DNA of 64,000 bases from Kineococcus rubinsiae (GCF_011839805.1 NZ_VWPY01000001.1:124001-188000), one strand, 5' to 3'; positions 1 to 8,527 are shown, counted from the stretch's first letter. Notes: generated by a model from the sequence alone, not told the origin. Numbers and translations are program-made.

Positions 1-488
1 AACCGGGTCAGGCCGTCGGTCTGCGAGAGCCAGAGGAACCTGCCGTCCGGGGAGAACGTCGGCGCCTCCTGCCCGACGCTGCCGTCCTTCACGACCTCGT
101 TCGCCGTGGTCTTCGTCCCGACGGTCCAGAGCAGCTTGTAGCTCTTCAGGTCGAACACCTGCAGGACGACCGACTTGTCGGTGCTGGCGGCGGCGAGGAG
201 CCGCCCGTCCGGACTGACCGAGGAGCCCATGATCTTGCCGTTGTCGGTGACGAGCCGGTCGCCGATCGGCTTGAGCACCTGGTCGGAGGAGATCTGGAGG
301 CCGTCGGGGTAGGTCGTGCCGACCTGGCGGTGCCCGAAGGCGGAGGTGGTGGCGTAGGCGACCCCCCCGCCGGTGACGGCGAGGACGGCGGTGCCGGCGG
401 CGAGCACCTGCAGGGGGCGGCGGCCGAGGCGGCCCGGGAGACCCGTGGAGGCGGCCGGTCGCTGCCGGCGTCGTGTGACCTGGTGCAT
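1..488 (-). CDS. YncE-like beta-propeller protein, N-terminal part (runs off the window)
   Basis: The N-terminal 162 codons of a leftward gene; the rest lies before position 1. The start is the ATG at 488-486. It follows an Arg-rich stretch (residues 5-30), one hydrophobic segment (about residues 31-50, LQVLAAGTAVLAVTGGGVAY) acting as signal peptide or anchor, and then repeated SPDGR-type beta-propeller blades (VSPDGRLLAA, FSPDGRFLWL). This is the pattern of YncE-type propellers, which in actinobacteria are often fused to a phosphoesterase domain; that part cannot be seen here. The start codon lies one base after the stop of the ABC permease gene, so it is translationally coupled to the ABC exporter operon and probably acts outside the membrane beside it. 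Substrate unknown. Confidence 0.7.
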   Translation of the reverse strand, partial: MHQVTRRRQRPAASTGLPGRLGRRPLQVLAAGTAVLAVTGGGVAYATTSAFGHRQVGTTYPDGLQISSDQVLKPIGDRLVTDNGKIMGSSVSPDGRLLAAASTDKSVVLQVFDLKSYKLLWTVGTKTTANEVVKDGSVGQEAPTFSPDGRFLWLSQTDGLTR

Positions 489-489
489 G

Positions 490-1836
490 TCAGCCCTTCG
501 TGGTGGGTGCGAGCAGGTCGACGAGGCCGTCGAACTGCCAGATCGGGTTGGGCGCGTCGCCCGTGGGGGTGCGGACCTGGAAGAAGCCGTTGACCGCCTG
601 CGGGCCGTCGCCGTCGGCGACGTAGCGCCCGTCGGCGGTGACGTCGAGCTGGTAGACGGCCGAGCCGACGGCCGTGGCGCCGGGGATGTGCCAGGACACG
701 ACGCACCGCCAGTCGTTGCCGGGCCCGGTGTCCGCGACCAGTCCGCCGCCCTTGTCGCAGGTGGCGCTCGTGCGCAGCTGCGCCTCGGTCACGTCCGGGC
801 GTGCCAGCTCGCGCGTCTGCAGGCGGTACAGGTGGGCGTAGGAGGTGGCCAGCGAGGTCTGCAGCTGCTCGCGCCCGATGCCGGCTCCGCTCGCCGGGGC
901 CGCGACCGCGACCCCGGCGACGGTCACCGCGAACAGGGCCGCGAGCGGCAGCACCACCCGGAGCAGGACCCGCCCGCCGAGGCCGTCGGAGGCCACGTCG
1001 GTGAAGTCGCGGCGCACGAACAGGTGACGCGCCAGCGCCGTCGCCGCGACGGCCCACACCAGGCCCACGCCCACGCCGAGGAGCAGCGGTGTCGTCTGCG
1101 CGGGCGTCGTGAACAGCCCGCGCCAGGCGAGGAAGGCGGAGCCGGGCAGGGCGACGCGCACGGCGACGGGCAGCGGCAGCAGCTGCACGAGCTGCAGCAG
1201 CAGTGCCAGCAGGGCGGGCAGCAGGAGCCCCGTCGGCGACCGGCCCAGCGCCACCGACCCGAGCAGCCCGACGGCCGCGAACGCGCAGGTGGGAGCGAGG
1301 ACCACGGCCCAGGCCAGCAGCACCGTCCCCGCAGCCTGCCCCGGGGTGAGCAGGTGCCCGTCCAGGCCGACGAGCTCGTGCGAGCCGACGGCGAGGAGGC
1401 CCCCGACCAGGCTCGAGGCCGCCAGGGCCACGGCCAGGACCGCGAGGACGGTGGCGGCCGCGAGCGCCTTCGTCGCGAACAGGCGTCCCGGCGAGCGCAC
1501 GACGGTCACGAGGTGGCGCCAGGTGCCCAGCCGGTCCTCCACGGCGAACGCGTCCCCGGCGACCAGCGACGTCAGCAGGGGCAGGATCCAGCTGCAGCAG
1601 AAGGACAGCACGACCAGCGAGCCGGCCCAGCCGGTCTGGCCCATCCAGCGCCCGAAGACGGTGTCGGTCGGCAGCGTGCTCTGCCGGCTGACCGCGGCCA
1701 CGAACACCGCCGGGCCCACGGCGCAGACCAGCAGCAGCACGCGCGTGCGCCACTGGGCGGTCAGCTTGAGCAGCTCGAAGCGGTAGCCGCGCAGCGCGGA
1801 CGCCGGGCGCGTGGGCACGGCGACGACCGCGCTCAC
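490..1836 (-). CDS. ABC exporter permease with C-terminal extracytoplasmic domain
   Basis: A 448-residue membrane protein, the permease partner of the ATPase just upstream. Six to seven hydrophobic segments occupy residues 30-320 (for example VLLLVCAVGPAVFVAAV and SLVVLSFCCSWILPLLTSLV). The last 130 residues are soluble and contain two Cys that could form a disulfide (ATCDKGG and WRCVVSW), so a folded domain outside the membrane is likely. The GTG start at 1836 overlaps the ATPase stop as GTGA, and its own stop is one base before the beta-propeller gene. The architecture is that of ABC-2 type half exporters. I could not name the substrate; an antibiotic, peptide or lipid exporter would be typical. 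Confidence 0.8.
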   Translation of the reverse strand: MSAVVAVPTRPASALRGYRFELLKLTAQWRTRVLLLVCAVGPAVFVAAVSRQSTLPTDTVFGRWMGQTGWAGSLVVLSFCCSWILPLLTSLVAGDAFAVEDRLGTWRHLVTVVRSPGRLFATKALAAATVLAVLAVALAASSLVGGLLAVGSHELVGLDGHLLTPGQAAGTVLLAWAVVLAPTCAFAAVGLLGSVALGRSPTGLLLPALLALLLQLVQLLPLPVAVRVALPGSAFLAWRGLFTTPAQTTPLLLGVGVGLVWAVAATALARHLFVRRDFTDVASDGLGGRVLLRVVLPLAALFAVTVAGVAVAAPASGAGIGREQLQTSLATSYAHLYRLQTRELARPDVTEAQLRTSATCDKGGGLVADTGPGNDWRCVVSWHIPGATAVGSAVYQLDVTADGRYVADGDGPQAVNGFFQVRTPTGDAPNPIWQFDGLVDLLAPTTKG

Positions 1837-2813
1837 CGGGACTCCCCCGTCCCGCGGCCACCGGCCGCGCCCACGAGCGGGCCGTCGTGCTGGCCCTCGG
1901 TGAGGGCGAGGAACGCGGCCTCGAGCGGCGCCACGACGGGGGCGACCTCGCGCACGGCCACGCCCGCCTGCACCAGGCGGGCGACGAGCCCCTCCAGCGC
2001 CGCCGTCGAGGCGCGGACGACCAGCGCCCCCGCGTCCGGGCGCCGCGCGGGGTCGCCCCGCAGCACCCGCACGCCCGGCGCGGCCACGGCGACCCGTCGG
2101 GCCGCGTCGGTGTCGGACGTCCGCAGCCGGTGCTCCAGCTCCCCCGACTCGGCCGCGAGCTTCTCGATGGGCCCGGAGAACACCGGCCGGCCGGCCGCCA
2201 GGACCGTCACCTCCTCGCAGAGGGCGGTGACGTCGTCCATGCGGTGGCTGGAGACGACCACGGCAGCCCCGCCGGCGGCGAGGGCGGCGAGCACGGACTG
2301 CACCTGGCGCGCGCCGGCCGGGTCCAGCCCGTTGGCGGGCTCGTCCAGGACGAGGACCTGGGGGCGCAGCAGCAGCGCGGAGGCGAGGCCGAGGCGCTGG
2401 CGCATCCCGAGGGAGAAGCCGCGCACCCGGTCGTCGGCCACGTCGGCGAGGCCGACCTCCTCCAGTGCCGCGACGACGCCGGCACGGCTGTGCCCGCGCA
2501 GGTCCGCGACGGCGGCGAGGTTCTGCCGCGCCGTGAGCTGGGGGTAGAGCCCCGGACCGTCGACGAACCCGGCGACCTCGTCGGGCACGGCGCTGCCCCG
2601 GCGCACGGGGCGGCCCAGGAGCTCCAGGGTGCCGGCGTCGGCGGCGGTCAGCCCGAGCAGCAGCCCCAGCAGAGTCGTCTTGCCGGCGCCGTTGGGACCG
2701 AGGAGACCGTGCACCTGGCCGGCGGCGACGTCCAGGTCGACCCCGTCCAGGGCGACGACGTCCCCGAAGTGCTTGCGGACGCCCCGCGCCCGCACCGCTG
2801 CCGTGCCCGTCAC
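1833..2813 (-). CDS. ABC transporter ATP-binding protein (ABC-2 exporter class)
   Basis: A 326-residue cytoplasmic ATPase that powers the adjacent permease. Walker A is GPNGAGKTT at residues 39-47, the signature is in FSLGMRQRLGLA near residue 140, and Walker B is VLVLDEP near residue 160, followed by the H-loop SSHRMDD. The C-terminal 110 residues resemble the variable tail of CcmA/DrrA-type ATPases. I chose the GTG at 2813 because a GTGGAGG ribosome site lies six bases upstream; reading farther upstream gives no conserved sequence. It heads the leftward operon ATPase, permease, beta-propeller. Drug or lipid export is the family expectation, not proven here. Confidence 0.88.
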   Translation of the reverse strand: MTGTAAVRARGVRKHFGDVVALDGVDLDVAAGQVHGLLGPNGAGKTTLLGLLLGLTAADAGTLELLGRPVRRGSAVPDEVAGFVDGPGLYPQLTARQNLAAVADLRGHSRAGVVAALEEVGLADVADDRVRGFSLGMRQRLGLASALLLRPQVLVLDEPANGLDPAGARQVQSVLAALAAGGAAVVVSSHRMDDVTALCEEVTVLAAGRPVFSGPIEKLAAESGELEHRLRTSDTDAARRVAVAAPGVRVLRGDPARRPDAGALVVRASTAALEGLVARLVQAGVAVREVAPVVAPLEAAFLALTEGQHDGPLVGAAGGRGTGESR

Positions 2814-3005
2814 CGGAACCTCCACCCCTTCGTTGCCCGGGGCGACGGTAGGGCGGGTGCACCCCGCACCGGGGGGACGCCCGGAGAACCCGAGGTGAAC
2901 GTTGCCGTGGGCAATCGCACGATCACCCGGAGCGGCCCGGCGCGCGCACGGGTGAACTGCCGCTGCACCTCTCGGCCGGACCCGTGGAACGCCGCGCACA
3001 CGCAG

Positions 3006-3038
3006 ACGGCGCCGCCCCCGACCGGGGGGCGGCGCCGT
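3006..3038 (-). terminator. Rho-independent-like hairpin after the DHA2 transporter gene
   Basis: A perfect 14-bp stem (3006-3019 with 3025-3038) and a 5-base loop sit 21 bases beyond the transporter stop codon. There is no clear T run, as is usual at this GC content. Confidence 0.65.
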
Positions 3039-3058
3039 CGCGCGGTGCGGGGGTCGCG

Positions 3059-4585
3059 TCAGTGGGCGACGGCGACCGGGGCGTCGTCGGGAGCCGGGGA
3101 CGGCGAGGGGACGGTGGCCGCCGCCAGCCGCGCCTGGCGCACGCCGTGGCGGTTGACCATCCCGCCGGCCACGAGGGCGACGAGGACGAGGGCGGCCGAG
3201 CCGCAGGCGAAGGCCACGTGGTAACCGTGCAGGACGGCGTCGACGCGGTCCCCGCCGTTGCTGCCGAGGCGGTCGGTGACCGCGCTGGCGTAGACGGTGG
3301 ACAGCAGCGCGGTGCCGATGGAGCCGCCGATCTGCTGGAAGGTGTTGACGCTGGCACCGGCGGCGCCGGCGTCCTCGCGGGCCACGCCGCTGGTGGCGGT
3401 GTTCATGGACGAGGAGATGATCAGGCCCATGCCGAGGCCGGTGACGACCAGGGCGGGCAGGACCGTCCCGGCCCAGGTGCTGTCCACCTCGGTGCGCAGG
3501 AACAGCGCGACACCCGCGGCGGCGAGGAGGCCACCGGTGCGGATGAGCACCTTCGGCCCGACGCGCGGGAGCAGGCGCGGGGTGATCTGCGTGGCGGCCG
3601 TCATGATCGACAGCGGCATCGGCAGGAACGACAGGCCGGTCTGCAGCGACGTGAACCCGAGGGTCTGGCTCAGGTAGTAGGTCAGGAACAGGAAGATCCC
3701 GAACATCGCGACCCCGACCAGGCCGATCGCGACGAGGGCCCCGCCCCGGTCGCGGTCGCGGACGATGCGCAGCGGCAGCAGCGGGTGGGCGACCCGGGAC
3801 TCCACGAACACGAAGAGGGCGACGAGGGCGACGCCGGCGGCGAGGCACACGATCGTCGTGGCGTTCGCCCAGCCGTTGCGCTCGGCGGAGGAGAACCCGT
3901 AGACGATGCCGACCAGGCCGGTCGTGATGGTCACGGTGCCCAGCAGGTCGAGCTTGGGCCGCTTGCCGCGGGCCGCGGAGGGCACGACGAGCAGCGCACC
4001 GATCACGCCGACCACGGCGAAGACCACGTTGACGTAGAGGCACCAGCGCCACGACGTGTACTCGGTGAGGACGCCGCCGAGCAGGACGCCGATGGCCGCC
4101 CCCGACCCGGCGATGGCGCCGAAGACGCCGAACGCGCGGGCCCGGTCGGCCGGGTCGCGGAACGTCGTGGTGAGCAGGGCCAGGGCCGACGGCGCGAGCA
4201 GCGCGCCGAACACGCCCTGCAGGGTGCGGGCGGCGACGAGCTGCCCGAAGGTCTCGGCGAGCCCGCCCATGACGGAGGCGCCGGCGAAGCCGACGAGTCC
4301 GACCATGAAGGTGTTCTTGCGGCCGAACAGGTCGCCCAGGCGGCCGCCGAGCAGCAGCAGGGACCCGAAGGCCAGGGAGTAGGCGGTGACGATCCACTGG
4401 CGCTGGTCGTCGGCGAAGCCGAGGTCCTGCTGGGCGGAGGGCAGCGCGATGTTCACGATCGTCGCGTCGAGGACGACGGCGAGCTGGGCGATGCCGATGA
4501 CGGCGAGGACCCACCAGCGGCGGTCCTTCTCGACGCGGTGGGCGGGCTGGGTGCGGGTGGTGCCCGTCCCGGTGTCGGAGCTCAC
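3059..4585 (-). CDS. MFS drug exporter, DHA2 (EmrB/QacA) family
   Basis: A 508-residue inner-membrane H+-coupled exporter of the 14-helix DHA2 family. TM1 carries the family motif LDATIVNIALP (about residues 38-48), and the loop after TM2 has motif A as GGRLGDLFGRK. Further hydrophobic helices run to residue 470, and the tail is Pro/Ser-rich. The GTG at 4585 follows a GGGAGAA ribosome site. It is divergent from a TetR gene across 131 bp holding two palindromes, so repression by that TetR and induction by a ligand, probably a substrate, are expected. Substrates of such proteins are lipophilic drugs or dyes; the specific one is unknown. Confidence 0.9.
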   Translation of the reverse strand: MSSDTGTGTTRTQPAHRVEKDRRWWVLAVIGIAQLAVVLDATIVNIALPSAQQDLGFADDQRQWIVTAYSLAFGSLLLLGGRLGDLFGRKNTFMVGLVGFAGASVMGGLAETFGQLVAARTLQGVFGALLAPSALALLTTTFRDPADRARAFGVFGAIAGSGAAIGVLLGGVLTEYTSWRWCLYVNVVFAVVGVIGALLVVPSAARGKRPKLDLLGTVTITTGLVGIVYGFSSAERNGWANATTIVCLAAGVALVALFVFVESRVAHPLLPLRIVRDRDRGGALVAIGLVGVAMFGIFLFLTYYLSQTLGFTSLQTGLSFLPMPLSIMTAATQITPRLLPRVGPKVLIRTGGLLAAAGVALFLRTEVDSTWAGTVLPALVVTGLGMGLIISSSMNTATSGVAREDAGAAGASVNTFQQIGGSIGTALLSTVYASAVTDRLGSNGGDRVDAVLHGYHVAFACGSAALVLVALVAGGMVNRHGVRQARLAAATVPSPSPAPDDAPVAVAH

Positions 4586-4632
4586 GGAGTTCTCCCGTTG
4601 TTTCGAAAGGCGGGCGGTGGCCGGCGCGATGC

Positions 4633-4647
4633 GGACGTCGCGCGTCC
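4633..4647. promoter_or_regulatory. TetR operator copy 1
   Basis: The 15-bp site GGACGTCGCGCGTCC is a nearly perfect inverted repeat and matches the site at 4672 in outline (GGACG, five bases, CGTCC). It lies on the transporter side of the divergent promoter region. Confidence 0.6.
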
Positions 4648-4671
4648 ACTTGATCGACAGTACACCGAAAC

Positions 4672-4686
4672 GGACGCGATGCGTCC
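4672..4686. promoter_or_regulatory. TetR operator copy 2
   Basis: GGACGCGATGCGTCC has perfect 6-bp arms around a 3-bp centre. It lies 18 bp upstream of the TetR -10 box, where bound repressor would also block its own gene. Centre-to-centre distance to copy 1 is 39 bp. Confidence 0.65.
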
Positions 4687-4704
4687 ATTTGTTCCCGCAG
4701 TCGG

Positions 4705-4710
4705 TACTCT
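4705..4710 (+). promoter_or_regulatory. -10 box of the TetR gene (leaderless)
   Basis: TACTCT ends six bases before the GTG start at 4717, the spacing expected for a leaderless transcript. No ribosome site is present. Confidence 0.55.
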
Positions 4711-4716
4711 CGTCGG

Positions 4717-5367
4717 GTGAGCACCACCGCCACCGCCCGCCCGCTGCGCGCCGACGCGGCCCGCAACCTCGCCCTCGTCGTCGAGGCCGCCCGTCGCCTC
4801 TTCGCCGAGCGGGGCCTCGAGGTGACGCTGCACGACGTCGCCGAGGCGGCAGGCGTGGGCGTCGGGACGGTCTACCGGCGCTTCGAGGACAAGGAGGCGC
4901 TCCTCGGGGCCCTCGTGGAGGCGAAGTTCGACTCCCTCGTCGAGCTCGCCGAGAGCTGCGCCGCGCTGCCCACCGGCCGCGAGGCCCTGCGCGGGTACCT
5001 GCTCGGCGCGATGGAGCTGCGCGCGGGCGACAAGGCGCTGTCCACCGACGTGCTGCGCGCGGCGCCCTACACGCAGACCGCCGTCCGGCGGCGGGCCGAC
5101 CTCACGGGCCTCATCACCGCCCTCGTCGAGCGCGCCCACGCCGAGGGCGCCCTGCGCGAGGGCTTCGCCCCCGAGGACGTGCCGGCCGTGACGTCGATGG
5201 TCGGCTCGATCGCCGACCGCACCCGGAACCAGGCGCCCGGCGCGTGGCGCCGCTACGGCGTGCTGCTCGCCGACTCGGTGTGCCCGCTGGTGGACGGCCT
5301 GGCCCCCATGACGGGTGAGCCCCTGGAGATCCCCAACCCCGGGTGCGAGGCCCCCTCCTCCTCCTGA
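4717..5367 (+). CDS. TetR-family repressor divergent from the DHA2 exporter
   Basis: A 216-residue DNA-binding repressor. The N-terminal helix-turn-helix is at about residues 33-62 (VTLHDVAEAAGVGVGTVYRR, then FEDKEAL), typical of TetR. The C-terminal ligand domain follows the TetR C33-like pattern, with a Ser/Pro-rich end. GTG at 4717 is the start, six bases after a TACTCT box. The divergent drug exporter and the two palindromes between the genes suggest that it controls both itself and the exporter. Ligand unknown. Confidence 0.9.
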   Translation: MSTTATARPLRADAARNLALVVEAARRLFAERGLEVTLHDVAEAAGVGVGTVYRRFEDKEALLGALVEAKFDSLVELAESCAALPTGREALRGYLLGAMELRAGDKALSTDVLRAAPYTQTAVRRRADLTGLITALVERAHAEGALREGFAPEDVPAVTSMVGSIADRTRNQAPGAWRRYGVLLADSVCPLVDGLAPMTGEPLEIPNPGCEAPSSS

Positions 5368-5405
5368 GCCTGTTCCCTGAGCTTCGCCGCTCGACCGGGC
5401 CGGGC

Positions 5406-5867
5406 TCAGGCCGGCGCGTCGGCCGGCTGCGCCGCGGCGGCCGGTCCCTCCACCGCCGCCACCGGGTCCATCCACATGACCTGCCAGCCGTGGCCGTCGA
5501 GGTCGAAGAAGCTGCGCGAGCACATGAAGCCGTGGTCCTCCAGGCCGTCGGCCTCCACGGCACCCGCGGCGAGCGCCGCCGCGGACACCGCGTCCACCTC
5601 CTCGCGCGAGCCCACGCCGAAGCAGAGCAGGGCGCTCACGTGCGCGGCGGGATCGGCCGCCGGCCGCGGCGAGAGCTCCGCGAACCGCTCGTGGCGCACG
5701 AGCATCACCGAGGTCTGCTCGCTGACGAGGAGGCAAGCGGCGTCGTCGTCGGTGAAGCCGGGGTGGACGCCGAACCCGAGCTCGGCGAAGAACGCCCGGC
5801 TGCGCACGGGGTCGGCGACGGGGAGCGTCACGAACAGCGAGCGGGCGGGGCGGGCGGGGGTGGTCAC
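5406..5867 (-). CDS. VOC (glyoxalase/bleomycin resistance) family protein
   Basis: A 153-residue cytoplasmic protein with the paired beta-alpha-beta-beta-beta modules of the vicinal oxygen chelate fold. It opens with SLFVTLPVADPVRSRAFFAE and closes with FFDLDGHGWQVMWMDP, the usual end of the second module in which the conserved Asp/His pattern lies. The family includes resistance proteins and dioxygenase-like enzymes. This subgroup resembles the PhnB/lactoylglutathione lyase-like proteins with no fixed function. The GTG start at 5867 is the first that gives the full module. The tail (Ala/Pro-rich, 20 residues) is unstructured. Not obviously in an operon. Confidence 0.8.
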   Translation of the reverse strand: MTTPARPARSLFVTLPVADPVRSRAFFAELGFGVHPGFTDDDAACLLVSEQTSVMLVRHERFAELSPRPAADPAAHVSALLCFGVGSREEVDAVSAAALAAGAVEADGLEDHGFMCSRSFFDLDGHGWQVMWMDPVAAVEGPAAAAQPADAPA

Positions 5868-5965
5868 GGCGGGGCCTCCGGGTCGGTGGGTCGGGCGTGC
5901 GTCGGCTCGGACCGCGCGGAGGGCCGGAAGTCATCGGTCCGCCCCGTCCTCGACGTCCGGCGGGC

Positions 5966-6874
5966 TCACGCCACCAGGCAGCGCCGCGCCGCCGCGGTGA
6001 CCGCGTCCGCGACGCGGTCCAGGACGGGTGAGCGTAGCTTCCACTGCTGCCAGTGCAGCGCGACGTCGACGACGACGCCGGGGTCGATCGCGACCACGTG
6101 GTGGCCGTCCTGCGCGGGCGGCGCCTGCAGCTCGGGCAGCATGCCCCAGCCGAGGCCGAGCCGGACGGCGGTGCGGAAGTCGGCCGTGGACGGCACGTGG
6201 TGCGCGGGGGGCTGCACCGGGTGCGGCGCGGCGGGCAGCCGACCGCGCAGGTAGCGGTGCTGGAGCGTGTCCTTGCGGTCGAAGAGGACCACCGGGGCGG
6301 CGGCCAGCGCCTCGGGCGTGGGCCCGTCCGGGAAGTGGGCCCGGACGAAGTCGGGGGACGCCACCGGCCGGTAGCGCATCGCGCCCAGCCGGGTCACCGA
6401 GCAGCCCGCGACGGGGTCGGGGTCGGTGGTGATCGCGGCCACCACCGTGCCGGCGCGCAGCAGGTCCGCGGTGTGCTCCTCGTCGTCGCGGTGCAGGTCG
6501 AAGGTCGCCGCGCCGGCCAGCGGGGCCAGCGCGGGCAGCACCCAGGTGCCGAGGGAGTCGGCGTTCACGGCGATCGGCAGGTTCGGCCGGAGGGCCGGGG
6601 CGCTCCCCGCGCCGAGCTCGGCGACGGCGTCGCCCGCGAGGAGCTCGACCTGCCGCGCCAGGCGCAGGAGCACCTGCCCGGACTCCGTCGCCCGCACCGG
6701 CTTGCTGCGCACCAGCAGCACCCGGCCGGTGGCCACCTCGAGCGCGCGCAGGCGCTGGCTGACGGCCGAGGGCGTCACGTGCAGGGCGCGCGCGGCGGCC
6801 TCGAAGGTGCCCTCGGTGACGGCGGCGCTCAGGGCGCGCAGCTGCGCCAGGTCCAGCTGCAGGTCGGGGTCCAC
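5966..6874 (-). CDS. lysG: LysR-family regulator, ArgP/LysG type
   Basis: A 302-residue transcriptional activator. The winged helix-turn-helix is near residues 10-60 (FEAAARALHVTPSAVSQRLR, then ALE), followed by a two-lobed effector domain. It lies divergent to, and 73 bp from, a LysE exporter gene, the arrangement known from Corynebacterium lysG-lysE, where LysG with lysine or arginine switches on export. The GTG at 6874 is chosen because TAGCAT lies eight bases upstream and the frame farther upstream has no conserved sequence. The call as LysG rests on family resemblance plus this arrangement. Confidence 0.85.
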   Translation of the reverse strand: MDPDLQLDLAQLRALSAAVTEGTFEAAARALHVTPSAVSQRLRALEVATGRVLLVRSKPVRATESGQVLLRLARQVELLAGDAVAELGAGSAPALRPNLPIAVNADSLGTWVLPALAPLAGAATFDLHRDDEEHTADLLRAGTVVAAITTDPDPVAGCSVTRLGAMRYRPVASPDFVRAHFPDGPTPEALAAAPVVLFDRKDTLQHRYLRGRLPAAPHPVQPPAHHVPSTADFRTAVRLGLGWGMLPELQAPPAQDGHHVVAIDPGVVVDVALHWQQWKLRSPVLDRVADAVTAAARRCLVA

Positions 6875-6882
6875 GAACAGCG

Positions 6883-6940
6883 ATGCTAACGATGCCGCAG
6901 GAACGTGAGCTTCCCTCAGGACGTCCGGCGAACCTACGGT
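6883..6940. promoter_or_regulatory. Divergent lysG/lysE promoter region with candidate LysG site
   Basis: TAGCAT (6888-6883, minus) and TACGGT (6935-6940, plus) are the two -10 boxes, each 7-8 bases from a GTG start, so both transcripts look leaderless. Between them AGGAA-N7-TTCCCT (6899-6916) is a LysR-type dyad and a candidate LysG binding site. This is inferred only from symmetry and place. Confidence 0.45.
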
Positions 6941-6947
6941 CGTCCCC

Positions 6948-7580
6948 GTGCTCCTCCCCGCGGTCCTCGCCGCCCTCTCCGGCCTCGGGCTGGGCCTCTC
7001 CCTCATCGTGGCGATCGGCTCGCAGAACGCCTTCGTGCTGCGCCAGGGCCTGCGCGCGCAGCGGGTGGGCGCGGTCGTGCTGGTGTGCGTGGTCTCCGAC
7101 GTCGTGCTCATCGCGGCCGGGGTGGCCGGCGCCGGGGCCGTGGTGCAGCGGCTGCCGGGCGTGCTCGACGTCGTGCGCCTGGCCGGGGCCGCCTTCCTGG
7201 CCGCCTACGGCGCGCTGGCCGCCCGGCGGGCGCTGCGGCCCCAGGTGCTGACGCCCCGCGACGACGCGGCGCCGGCCTCGCTGGCGGCGACCGTGGCCAC
7301 GGCGCTGGCCCTGACCTGGCTGAACCCGCACGTCTACCTCGACACCGTCGTCCTGCTCGGCTCGATCGCCCAGAGCCACCCGGGGCGGCAGTGGTGGTTC
7401 GCCGCGGGCGCGGCGCTGGGCAGCGTGGTCTGGTTCACCGCCCTGGGCTACGGGGCGGCGCTGCTGCGCCCGCTCTTCGCCCGGCCGGGCGCCTGGCGCG
7501 TGCTGGACGCGCTCATCGCCGTGGTGATGTTCGCCCTCGCCGCCTCCCTCGTGGCCGCGTCCCTGGAGGGCACGCTGTGA
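6948..7580 (+). CDS. lysE: LysE-family basic amino-acid exporter
   Basis: A 210-residue, six-helix exporter of lysine/arginine. Family marks are IGSQNAFVLRQGL at residues 23-35 and LTWLNPHVYLDTVVLLGS in the middle, both diagnostic of LysE/ArgO. GTG at 6948 is seven bases after TACGGT, so it is read from a leaderless mRNA. Activation by the divergent LysG-like regulator is expected when internal lysine or arginine rises. It overlaps the following DapA-like gene by GTGA, so the two are translated together. Confidence 0.9.
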   Translation: MLLPAVLAALSGLGLGLSLIVAIGSQNAFVLRQGLRAQRVGAVVLVCVVSDVVLIAAGVAGAGAVVQRLPGVLDVVRLAGAAFLAAYGALAARRALRPQVLTPRDDAAPASLAATVATALALTWLNPHVYLDTVVLLGSIAQSHPGRQWWFAAGAALGSVVWFTALGYGAALLRPLFARPGAWRVLDALIAVVMFALAASLVAASLEGTL

Positions 7581-8497
7581 CCGTGACCTCCCCCGGCTCG
7601 CCGCTGCCCCGCGGGCTCAGCGCCTTCCCGCTCACCCCGCTGCACGACGACGCGCTGGACACCGGCGCCTACGCGGGCCTGGTCGCCCGGCTCGCCGCCG
7701 CCGGCGTCGACTCGATCACCGCGCTCGGGTCCACGGGCTCCTACGCCTACCTGTCGCGGCCGGAGCGCGCCCTGGCCACCCGCGTCGCCGTCGAGCACGC
7801 CGGGGACGTGCCCGTGCTGGTGGGCGTGGGCGCCCTGCGCACCCGCCACGTCCTGGAGCTCGTCGAGGACGCGCAGGAGGCGGGCGCCGCGGGCGTCCTG
7901 CTCGCCCCGATGACCTACCAGCCGCTCACGCCCGACGACGTCGTCGGCCTCTACGAGGACGTCACCGCGCACCTGTCGGTGCCGCTGGTCGTCTACGACA
8001 ACCCCGGCACCACGCGCTTCGCCTTCACCGACGAGCTGTACGGGGCGGTCGCCGCCCTCCCCCACGTCGCCTCCGTCAAGATCCCGGCCCTGCCGGCGCA
8101 GGCGGAGCAGGCGCGCGAGCGCGTCGCCGCGATCCGCCGCCACCTCCCCGCCCACGTCAGCCTGGGCATCTCCGGCGACGCCGGGGCCGCCGCGGGCCTG
8201 CTCGCCGGCTGCGACCTCTGGTACTCCGTCGTCGGCGGGACGCTCCCCGGGCTGGCGCTGGCCCTGACCCGCGCGGCGGTCACCGGTGACGGCGCCGAGG
8301 CGCTCGCCGAGCAGGTCCGGCTCGCACCGCTGTGGGAGCTCTTCGCCCGCTTCGGCAGCCTGCGGACCACGGCGGTCGTGGCCGAGGAGCTCGGCCTCGC
8401 CCAGCGGTCGTGCCTGCCGCTGCCCCTGCGCGGGCTCGACGACGCCGCCCGCGCCGAGGTCGCCGCGGTCCTCGACCGGCTCGACCTGCGCGCCTGA
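7577..8497 (+). CDS. DapA-family lyase (dihydrodipicolinate synthase-like)
   Basis: A 306-residue TIM-barrel aldolase/lyase. The Schiff-base lysine is K168 in VASVKIPAL, the catalytic tyrosine is Y140 in VVYDNP, and GSTGS at 51-55 replaces the usual substrate-carboxylate GTTGE loop. Loss of the Glu in that loop and the small size suggest a pyruvate-dependent lyase of the family rather than the housekeeping DapA. The GTG start overlaps the lysE stop (GTGA). Its place behind a lysine exporter hints at lysine or diaminopimelate metabolism, but true DapA activity is uncertain. Confidence 0.8.
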   Translation: MTVTSPGSPLPRGLSAFPLTPLHDDALDTGAYAGLVARLAAAGVDSITALGSTGSYAYLSRPERALATRVAVEHAGDVPVLVGVGALRTRHVLELVEDAQEAGAAGVLLAPMTYQPLTPDDVVGLYEDVTAHLSVPLVVYDNPGTTRFAFTDELYGAVAALPHVASVKIPALPAQAEQARERVAAIRRHLPAHVSLGISGDAGAAAGLLAGCDLWYSVVGGTLPGLALALTRAAVTGDGAEALAEQVRLAPLWELFARFGSLRTTAVVAEELGLAQRSCLPLPLRGLDDAARAEVAAVLDRLDLRA

Positions 8498-8527
8498 CGC
8501 CACAGCCGCCCGAGCTCAGGCCCGCGC

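Noticed and set aside
373-2547. Long ORF on the plus strand opposite the ABC exporter genes, 724 codons
   Set aside because: It runs antisense to genes with clear Walker and signature motifs; its product is low-complexity Arg/Gly/Pro with no family pattern, as expected of mirror frames at this GC content.
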